Below are positions 9,701 through 16,500 of a stretch of 33,185 nucleotides of DNA, in pieces. This stretch comes from UBA5536 sp964592595 (GTDB lineage Bacteria; Bacteroidota; Bacteroidia; Bacteroidales; F082). The notes under the pieces were generated by a model, which saw only the letters and a list, made by a program, of their open reading frames with translations, did no database searches and was not told where the DNA came from. Position 1 is the stretch's first letter, and each line of letters starts with the position of its first letter. Location of the stretch: the NCBI GenBank assembly GCA_964592595.1, contig CAZQFH010000036.1:1-33185 (forward strand), written 5' to 3'. The translations under genes were made by a program, and so were the position numbers.

Positions 9701-10017
9701 GCAAACTGATCGGAACTCGCACCTGGGGCGGACTGGTTGGTATTTCAGGAAATGCCCGCCTGGTAGATGGTGGTTATATTGCTGTGCCGCGCTTTGGCAT
9801 CTTCGACGAAAATGAAAACTGGATCATCGAAGGAATTGGGGTATATCCGGATATTGAAGTGATCGATCGCCCCGAAAAACTGGCTGCAGGCGAAGATCCC
9901 TCCATCGAAAAAGCTGTTGAGGTTTTACTCAAAGAACTGGAAGAAAATCCGGTTAAAAAAGTAAAATCTCCAACACCACCCGATCGCAGTAAATGGATTG
10001 AGGTGGAAATAAATTAA
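6745..10017 (+). CDS. Tricorn-type S41 peptidase with N-terminal beta-propellers
   Basis: A 1090-residue exported protease resembling archaeal tricorn protease. Residues 1-23 are a signal peptide. Residues ~30-550 hold many PD40/WD40-like propeller blades (motifs such as SPDGKWIAFSA, WSPDSKYLIYSD, FSPDSQWIAYTKE). A strongly charged Lys/Glu linker lies at ~551-577. The tricorn core and PDZ domain occupy ~685-870, and the C-terminal S41 catalytic domain ends near 1060. The catalytic set is visible: H747 in NAGHAYVDWGD, a Ser cluster 969-971 in NGYSSSGGDAFP with S971 the likely nucleophile, and E1029 in IIEGIGVYPDIEV. Tricorn's equivalents are H746, S965 and E1023. It probably degrades peptides in the periplasm. 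It stands alone on the plus strand, convergent with the carotenoid operon. Confidence 0.95.
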   Translation: MSSLTNKLTVLLLFFLLSGSISAMDDARLLRYPDINKNLIAFVYAGDLWTVNAAGGEARQLTSHEGIELFPKISPDGKWIAFSAEYSGSRQIWVMPAEGGEAKQLTWYNSVGVMPPRGGFDHIVLGWTSDSKKILIRANRTPFGERNGQYYLVDIDGGFEKPLSIMNGGFAALSPNDNMLCFTPVDREFRTWKRYKGGRSTDLWIYDLSNNSSEQITNFKGADQWPIWLGNDIIFASNRDLRLNLYRYNTISKSTEELTQFKDFDVMWPSGKNGKVVYENGGFLYVYDLANNTNSKIEISLNFDNPGLKAYYKNVKDDIHSYNISPSGKRVLFDARGDIFSVPAENGNTINLTQTQGIREIYPSWSPNGKYIAYFSDATGEYEIYLLENKAGAMPLQLTSGSAAWKYEADWSPDSKYLIYSDRTMQLWLVDVATGTQKAIDKATRSEIRSYAFSPDSQWIAYTKEAANDLSSVWVYNIASAKATQLTDDQFNDWSPVFSKDGMFIFFVSNRDFNLEFSSFEFNYLYNEAARIYAVALQNDGTRLMPPKSDEEPVKAAEKEEENKKDKKKEENPSTEEAKVKIAFEGINGRIEALPVSSGNYRILGAVDGGLLYSSDGKIMRYNLEEQKTEEIMDKAWSATPTADGKQMLYRSGSDYGIAKIAPGQKTGTGKLSLDQLEMKIIPQQEWQQIYKDGWRIFRDYFYVENLHGVYWEGLGKRYGELIPYAGSRFDVDYVLSELVSEANAGHAYVDWGDIKRPKRINTGLLGAELEADFTTGRYRIMKIYDGENWNPARRAPLTEAGVDVKEGDYILQIDGNELTTDMNPYELLENKANRLIELEVSSNAEGKAPRKSQVKTIESEIELKYLNWVNERRAMVDKLSNGRIGYIHVPNTAFEGNRELHRGMYTYHNKEALIIDDRYNGGGFIPDRMADLLDRKTLTYWHRNGMKPDKAPGISHDGPKVMLINGYSSSGGDAFPYFFKKLGLGKLIGTRTWGGLVGISGNARLVDGGYIAVPRFGIFDENENWIIEGIGVYPDIEVIDRPEKLAAGEDPSIEKAVEVLLKELEENPVKKVKSPTPPDRSKWIEVEIN

Positions 10018-10063
10018 ACAAACTGCTGCAATAACTTTTTCGGAAGATAATGACGAATTTGTA

Positions 10064-10126
10064 TTGAGGTTAAGACTGAGGTTAAGGTTGAGCGGACAGA
10101 TCCCTTAACCTCAGCCTTAACCTCAG
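10064..10126. terminator. 24-bp inverted repeat between convergent genes (bidirectional terminator candidate)
   Basis: The arms at 10064-10087 and 10103-10126 pair at 22 of 24 positions around a 15-base loop. Each arm is a tandem pair of a 12-bp unit close to CTGAGGTTAAGG. The right arm overlaps the stop codon of the lycopene cyclase gene. A hairpin this long between convergent genes could stop transcription from both sides. There is no long T run, so it could instead be a small repeat element. Confidence 0.6.
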
Positions 10127-10830
10127 CTTATCCCATACTTCATCTGATTATTAGCCCGCTTTTTGAGCCACTCCATTCCCTGTATCGTCATCAGCATCAT
10201 CATCAGGCTGTAGATAGAGTCTTCGATTGGAATAGTCAAAACCCGGATGCCCATATTATGGCTGTTGTCGTACCAAACGATGGGTTCTTCAGTAAAATAG
10301 CCTGTGAGTGCTCCATTCACAATCAAAAAAGGAAGCAGCGAAACAAGATAAGCCAACAAGAAGTAACTGAGCCAAGGCTGCTTTTTGTAAACATTATAAA
10401 GCAATAGCAAAGCCGTCAGGATAAAAATAACAGAGGTGTAAAGCCGATCATAATACAAAATTCCAACTATTAGCAAAACAAGGCTTAATGCTACAAAAAA
10501 AGGACGATGTACACTTTTTAGGAAGTCCTTTTTGATATAAACAACCAAGCAGGCATAAATAAAAACAATAGCATAAGGCACTACCACAAAAAAGAGCCAT
10601 TCCTCTATTGGTAGCCCCAACATCCTGAATCCAATCAGATAGCGATCATTAAAACCCCAGATACCTGAAGCAGCAAAAATCACGTCTTTTGCAATAAAAA
10701 CGATATCCATCAGCAACATAGCCGGAAAAAGGTATTCCCATTGCTTGAAAAAAGCCACGCGCTTATCGAAACTCAGCGCCAAAGGTGCTGCGATAGTAAG
10801 CAAATCAATAGTCAAATAGAGGTTATTCAT
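10123..10830 (-). CDS. crtYcd: Lycopene cyclase, fused CrtYc/CrtYd type
   Basis: An integral membrane lycopene cyclase of about 235 residues that forms beta-ionone rings on lycopene ends. The family is a tandem of two lycopene-cyclase domains (fused CrtYc and CrtYd). Both halves show the hallmark: SFDKRVAFFKQW, GIWGFNDRYLIGFRMLGLPIEEWLFF in the first, and NMGIRVLTIPIEDSIYSL in the second. PIEE and PIED are the paired acidic motifs. Six to seven hydrophobic segments are visible. I place the start at the ATG at 10830, two bases after the cruF stop; a TTG at 10836 is an alternative. It is the last gene of the carotenoid operon. Confidence 0.9.
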   Translation of the reverse strand: MNNLYLTIDLLTIAAPLALSFDKRVAFFKQWEYLFPAMLLMDIVFIAKDVIFAASGIWGFNDRYLIGFRMLGLPIEEWLFFVVVPYAIVFIYACLVVYIKKDFLKSVHRPFFVALSLVLLIVGILYYDRLYTSVIFILTALLLLYNVYKKQPWLSYFLLAYLVSLLPFLIVNGALTGYFTEEPIVWYDNSHNMGIRVLTIPIEDSIYSLMMMLMTIQGMEWLKKRANNQMKYGIS

Positions 10831-10832
10831 AA

Positions 10833-11486
10833 TCAACGGATCGTTAAATTCTGATCGAAAATAAGTAAGACGAAAAACAAGGTTTGAATGCCTATGATAT
10901 AAATTGCCACGCGGTTACGCAGGTTTTTTACCAAATAAAATGCCCCCAGCAACATGCCAAAGGCGATGATCCACCAGGCCAGATAGTTTTGCAGCGGGAT
11001 GACTCCTGCTGCCCAAGACCAGAAATCAAAGCGCACTGCAACAGGCTCCAGCAACGCATCATAAGATACCATCATTGTTGCCGCCAGAACTGCCTTTATC
11101 CATTTAGCTATTTTGAAATGTTGTACCAAAGCAGCTGTCGCAAATACCAGCACTCCCCAGTTTACGCCGATCATCAATGGAACATCGAGCCACTTTATGC
11201 CCAAACCATCACCATAACTATAGGTTCCAAAAATTAATCCTGTTTCGATCCCAACAAGCTCAACAAAAAAACCTGCAAGCATCACCACGAGCAACCAGCT
11301 GCCATAACGCTTGTCGAAACCTTCGGCGTTGTAAATTAACAGGCCAGAAGCAAACAAAAGGTTAAAAGGAGTAAGCAGCATCAGCGGTTCAGCATAGCCG
11401 AGCAAAACTGTTACTATACCTACCATATAAACAATTACGAGCAGACTCAGACTTAAGTAAAAGCGATTTGTGAGGATTTTTTTCAT
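10833..11486 (-). CDS. cruF: Carotenoid 1',2'-hydratase (CruF family, DUF422)
   Basis: A 217-residue membrane protein with about seven hydrophobic segments. It matches the CruF / bisanhydrobacterioruberin hydratase family (former DUF422) in length, topology and motifs (GFFVELVGIETGLIFGTYSYG, LMIGVNW, YDALLEPVAVRFDFW, YLAWW). CruF adds water to the 1',2' double bond of a linear carotenoid end. It starts with an ATG overlapping the upstream desaturase stop (ATGA), so the two are translationally coupled. The cyclase follows two bases after its stop. Its pairing with a desaturase and a cyclase suggests a monocyclic 1'-hydroxycarotenoid product. Confidence 0.87.
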   Translation of the reverse strand: MKKILTNRFYLSLSLLVIVYMVGIVTVLLGYAEPLMLLTPFNLLFASGLLIYNAEGFDKRYGSWLLVVMLAGFFVELVGIETGLIFGTYSYGDGLGIKWLDVPLMIGVNWGVLVFATAALVQHFKIAKWIKAVLAATMMVSYDALLEPVAVRFDFWSWAAGVIPLQNYLAWWIIAFGMLLGAFYLVKNLRNRVAIYIIGIQTLFFVLLIFDQNLTIR

Positions 11487-12973
11487 GGCAGAGGAACGAT
11501 TTCTGAAACAATTTTTGCCGATAACAAACAGAGCGGAATACCACCACCGGGATGCACGCTGCCTCCGGCAAAATAAAGTCCTTCAATGCTTGAGTGATCA
11601 TTGGGGTGACGTAAAAACGCTGCATAACGGCTGTTGGAACTTGTACCATAAAGTGACCCACCAGCCGAAGAGGTCTTCCTTTCAATTTCAACCGGACTCA
11701 ATGTTGCTTCTGTTTCGATAAGATTTGCAAGATCCGTTTGCAAAATCTTGTTCAATTTTTGAATAATAATGGTTTTATATTGTGAAATTAACGCCTCCCA
11801 ATCCTGACCATTATGGGCAGGCACATTAACCATCACAAACCAGTTTTCACAGCCTTGAGGGGCATCATCCGGAATATCTTTAGAGGTGATATTGACATAT
11901 ACCGTTGGATCTGTGGCCGGAACAATGCCTTTAAACAACTCATCAAATTCCTGTTTGTAGTTGCTGCTGAAGCATATGTTGTGCAACCCCAATTGGTCGA
12001 ACTGTGTTTTTATGCCCCAATAAAAGATTAGGGCTGAAGTTGATTTTTCTTGTTTTAACTTGATCGCAGGAGCCTTCACATCTGGCATCAGCCGTTGATA
12101 AGTGGGAGTGATGTCCATATTGGAAAGCACCAAATCAGCCTTGAATATTTCCTTACCTACAACAATTCCGGTGGCTTTTTTGCCTTCGGTTATGATTTTA
12201 TTTACGCGATTGCCATATCGAAAACTAACACCCAGCTCTTCGGCCAGTGCCACCAAACTTGTTGTGATCTGATGCATGCCTTTTTCGGGTAAAAAAGTGC
12301 CTACACCGTGTTCCAGATGCGGAATCATATTTAAAATTCCGGGTGCACGATAGGGATCAGAACCGTTGTAAGTTGCATAACGATCAAAAAGCTGAACGAG
12401 TTTGGGATTCTCCAGCTGAGTGGCATTGGCCTTATGCATGCTTTTTAAAAGGTCAAGCTGAGGCAGATGCAAAAGGGTTTTTGCTACGTCGCGGCTCAGC
12501 CATGTGCTGAATCGGTTTAGCGGTTTTTCCATAAAGATGCGACCTGCCAGCTCATACATCCTACGGGCCTTTTGCAATCTCTTGGTTACTTTGGCAGCCG
12601 GAACACCCAGTTTATTTTGCACTTCATCCGCAAAAGCAGCCTGATCAGCCCAAGCTGTGAGTTGGGTGCCATCGTCCCAAAAATAATGACACGATTCATC
12701 TTTTTTGATGTAGTTGAAATATTTGCGTGGATTTTTACCAGCAAGCGCAAAAAGGGCATCCACATAATGCGGCATGGTAAAAAGTGATGGACCGGCATCA
12801 AAACGATAACCGTCCTGCTCAAAAGCTGTTAGTTTGCCACCGGCATAATCATTGGCTTCAAAAACCGTAACCTGATAGCCTTTTACGCTGAGCCTGATGG
12901 CCGAAGCTATTCCGGCTATCCCGGCACCGATTATTACTGCCTGTTTTGTTTTATTTGGTTTGGATTGTGACAT
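11483..12973 (-). CDS. crtD: CrtI/CrtD-family carotenoid desaturase, probably 1-hydroxycarotenoid 3,4-desaturase
   Basis: A 496-residue FAD-dependent desaturase. An N-terminal dinucleotide fold (VIIGAGIAGIASAIRLSVKG, then VFEANDYAGGKL) and the family C-terminal FAD motif (GLYFAGGSVHPGGGIPLCLLSAKI) are intact. General annotation would be phytoene desaturase family. I favour CrtD over CrtI. After DAGP it reads SLFTMPHYVDALF, whereas Bacteroidota CrtI proteins, as I recall them, read SWYWMPD. It is also coupled by a 4-base overlap to cruF, whose product (a 1'-hydroxycarotenoid) is the CrtD substrate. No phytoene synthase is present in the window. The start ATG lies two bases after the DUF2237 stop. 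The family is certain; the CrtD subtype is an inference. Confidence 0.88.
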   Translation of the reverse strand: MSQSKPNKTKQAVIIGAGIAGIASAIRLSVKGYQVTVFEANDYAGGKLTAFEQDGYRFDAGPSLFTMPHYVDALFALAGKNPRKYFNYIKKDESCHYFWDDGTQLTAWADQAAFADEVQNKLGVPAAKVTKRLQKARRMYELAGRIFMEKPLNRFSTWLSRDVAKTLLHLPQLDLLKSMHKANATQLENPKLVQLFDRYATYNGSDPYRAPGILNMIPHLEHGVGTFLPEKGMHQITTSLVALAEELGVSFRYGNRVNKIITEGKKATGIVVGKEIFKADLVLSNMDITPTYQRLMPDVKAPAIKLKQEKSTSALIFYWGIKTQFDQLGLHNICFSSNYKQEFDELFKGIVPATDPTVYVNITSKDIPDDAPQGCENWFVMVNVPAHNGQDWEALISQYKTIIIQKLNKILQTDLANLIETEATLSPVEIERKTSSAGGSLYGTSSNSRYAAFLRHPNDHSSIEGLYFAGGSVHPGGGIPLCLLSAKIVSEIVPLP

Positions 12974-12975
12974 GG

Positions 12976-13368
12976 CTAATCTTTTTTCCAGGCAAACTTA
13001 ACCAATTCGTTTAGTGAAATAAACCTTAAAAGATTTTCATGCGTTGCTTCCAATATAAGTTTCGGTGCCACGCCTTCGCGATGTGCTTCGAGCCAGCGGC
13101 TGGCACACAAGCACCAACGATCTCCGGCCTTGAGGCCTGGGAAATGAAAAGCCGGAACAGGCGTTATCAAATCATTGCCCATGCTTTTCGAAAAAGCCAG
13201 AAAATCATCCGTCATCATAGCACAAACTGTATGCGATCCCCTGTCGTCAATACCCGTTTTACAGTGCCCATCACGGTAAAAACCGGTTAACGGTTGGTCG
13301 CCACATAGTTGTAATTTTTCGCCAAAAACATTTTTTTGCATGCCTTTAATGTTAGTTATTGCCTTCAT
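12976..13368 (-). CDS. DUF2237 family protein
   Basis: A small soluble protein of about 130 residues belonging to DUF2237. The family pattern is nearly complete: NVFGEKLQLC, PLTGFYRDGHCKTG, DRGSHTVCAMMTDDFLAFSKSMGNDL, FPGLKAGDRWCLCASRWLEA, APKLILEATHE. Several conserved cysteines (in QLC, GHC, TVC, WCLC) and His residues suggest metal binding or redox chemistry, but the function is not established. I start it at the ATG at 13368; a TTG six bases upstream is less likely. It is the first gene of the carotenoid operon, with two bases before crtD, so a link to carotenoid or oxidative-stress physiology is plausible but unproven. Confidence 0.88.
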   Translation of the reverse strand: MKAITNIKGMQKNVFGEKLQLCGDQPLTGFYRDGHCKTGIDDRGSHTVCAMMTDDFLAFSKSMGNDLITPVPAFHFPGLKAGDRWCLCASRWLEAHREGVAPKLILEATHENLLRFISLNELVKFAWKKD

Positions 13369-13512
13369 TAACAAACTGAAAGGCTTTTGGTTTTGAAAGG
13401 ATAAAGATTAGACCGCTAAAAGTTTACAGATACAAGCTATTAACAGTTAATTGTATATGTTCGCATCAATCCAGTAACTTCATTAGTTATGATTAGCAGG
13501 TTAACTTTATTG

Positions 13513-16500
13513 TCATTCTTTGATACTGAGCCGTAATCCTTTTGAATTGCTTCCGAATTCGGGGGCATAATAAGACAGCATTTCCGCAAAGCCTCCGCTG
13601 AAGTGGCCTGCCTGCTCAAGTTTGAGCTCAAGCTGTAGCTGGAAGCTGCCTTTGGGCAGCTTACCGATAAAGAAGTCGGTTCCGGTATCGTCGTGGTTTT
13701 GGTAATAACTCAATCCATCGCGGTACTGATAACCCGACAATTGGGCTAAAGGCTCGGCTGCTGCAGCACGATGATAGCGCAGGTGGACAAAATCCATCTC
13801 CCGATCGGATTGCACTTGAATGAGTACAACCAGTTTATCACCAACGCTCAAACCTTCACTTTTATAAGGAATGAGTTGCTGCTTTCCATGCTTAATTTGC
13901 TTCACAAACAACTGCTGCTCAACCTTCAGTGGATTATCCGTAGCTGCTATTTGATCGGCATCCTGAACAAATCCATGAAACAAAGCGCCCCATAAAAACT
14001 GATCATTTGGATTGATGATTTTGATGCGCAAACTGTCGTTTAAAAATTGGCTCTCGTCCAAATTGAGTTTAAAGAACCCGGTACCACTTTCCTGTTGTGG
14101 CAGCTTCACTGCTTTTTCATTGATAAAAATTTCAGGCGACTGCTCACTCACAAGCCAGTTCGTTCCGGGAATCAGCAGGGCATAAATAGCTTCGGCAGTG
14201 GAACGGCTGTTGTTCCAGCTGTTTGCGCGCTTATGCGACAACAGCCATTGACGCATCTGATCAATTTCGGTTTTATCGGCTGTAAGTGCTTCGTAGGCAG
14301 CAATTATTTTGCTTTGATCTTCAATATTTTGTGCATTGATGCGGGCATAAGGATCATTAATCCAGTACCTGCCCAATTCCGTATTGTAAAAAGATCTTTC
14401 GCTCAATGATTTAAGTATAGCTGCTGCTGCCTCCTTCCGTCCGTTACGATGAAGCACCAAAACGGCAACAGCCTGGTTACCCAGACTTAATTTGAGCCAG
14501 TCTTTCTCAACATGACTCAGGAAGAAACGAACCGCATCATCCTGATCCCCTTCGTGAGATATGATCTTACTGAAGCTCAACGCATAAAGATCATTGAGAT
14601 GGGTGCTGCTTATGATGTACTTTTCAAGACGTTCCTCCTTGCGCATTTTAAGGTAATCTGCAGTCAGTTCCCCGGCAATAAACGCATGGGCTTTGCGACT
14701 CATCTGACTGATCTGGCGTTGTGCTTTTGCATCAAGACGACTTGCGTTGATTCCCAGGGTTTCGAGTTTGCCAAAGCCTTCGAGCAGGGTTCGGGTGATA
14801 AAACGACTTTCGCGCATGCCTTCGAACCAGGGCCAGGCGCCATTCGTAAGCTGCAGCTGCTGCAGTTTGTCGAGGCTTTTGCTCACTTCATAATTAAGCC
14901 TGTTGAGGTTGAAAAGCTCGATAAGCTGTGCTTTTTGGGCAGCCTCTGCTTCAGCTGCCGACAACCAGGGAGTTTGGTTGATGGCCAAAGCTTTGTGTTC
15001 GGGATTTTTCTCAAGCTGCGACCACAGGGTCTCCGGATTTTCGGTCTGCCAACGTTGTATCGTTGCCTTCAGTTGCGGAACTTCGTCTGCCAAATATCCA
15101 GCTAACAAATTGGTATATAAGCGATAAAACTCCTGATCGGCATTTTTGGATTTAGATTCTGCCAGATAAGGCAACGACTGTATGGCAAACCAGATGGGAT
15201 TGGGCGTAATCTGCAATTGCAACTGATTAGTTTTGAATTCGTTGATCGGTTTTGCCATGGCGAAAGATTTCTGATTAGCTCCTTCCACGGTGATGGCCAT
15301 ACGGTTGGTGACAATTTTTTGTCGCGAGAGCAGAGGAACCAGCTTTTGCTCAGCATCGGTGTGGGTGCCTGCTGTTGCACTGAATTTAAGTGCCAGAAGT
15401 CCGGGAAAGGTATTCAGCCTGAGTTGCCAACTGAGCATGATGCTTTGTCCGGGCTGAAGTTTAACAATTGGCTTTCTGTCTGCATCAGCAAGCAGATCAA
15501 GGGTTTGCAGACTGGTGGCATCCATCACTTCGAGCCTGGCAATACCCGTTACCACTTCATCACCAGTATTCACAATGCGTGCTGTGATGCGGGCACTGTC
15601 GCCCTCGTAATAAAAACGTGGCGTATTTCCCATGATCATCAGGGGCTTGCTGCTTTTAAATTCTTGTGTCACCATGCCTGTATTCAGCTGTTCGTCGTGA
15701 GCCAGCAGCATCAGCTTCCAACGTGTAAGGGCATCGGGTGTGGTGAATTTTAGCCGGACAATGCCTTCTTCATCGCTTAATAATTGAGGATAGAAAAAGG
15801 CTGTTTCGCTGAAGTTGGTGCGCAGCGGTGGGGGCGTTGTTTGCTGTGTATTTGGTAATTCGTTATTTGGTGGGATTTCATCTGTAGAACTTAATTGTTC
15901 AGCTATAGGTATTTCATTTTCCTTTTCGCTCAGCACCATATCAAAAACTTCTCCATGTTGGTGGGCCTGCCTGAGTTTAAACTGATCATTAAAATAGCCT
16001 CTCAAGCCAAAATAATTGATTTCGGGAAGGGCAATGGGAGCGGGATAATCAAAGGGATACCGGTTTTGAAAAAGGTAGGTGCTTCCGGTGCGGAAAAAAC
16101 CACGATCAACAGACCAGCTGCTGGTATTGGGCAAGCTTGGCAGGAGGTTAAAACTCCACTGGTGTGGCATAATCTGATCAAGCGAGGCGTCATACATGGC
16201 AGCAAGCAACTCGGCCGGTATGCCTTTTTTATCAGCATTGCGGATAATGAGTTCCCAGCTTTCTTTGCCTCCGGGACTCAGCTGATCGCGAAGGGTGAGT
16301 AGTTCAATTTCCAGTTTACGGTTGTCGAAAGGCACTTCAACCATATGGTTTTCGGTGAAAACCCTGCCATAACGCACCATCACAGCCTGGAAGCTCAGTT
16401 TGCCGCGATCGGCTTCCTGCACCGTATAGGAGATTTGCTGTTGCTTATGATTGAGCTTGATCCATTCACTAAAACGTAAGGTGTCGCCTGCATAAATCTC

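Noticed and set aside
10828..10836. TTG at 10836 as the start of the lycopene cyclase gene, overlapping cruF
   Set aside because: An ATG six bases later, two bases after the cruF stop, is a better start and keeps tight coupling.
14512..15105. A 197-codon plus-strand open frame inside the macroglobulin gene
   Set aside because: It lies wholly antisense to a strongly conserved coding sequence, has no recognisable domain and no ribosome site; it is a shadow of the real gene.
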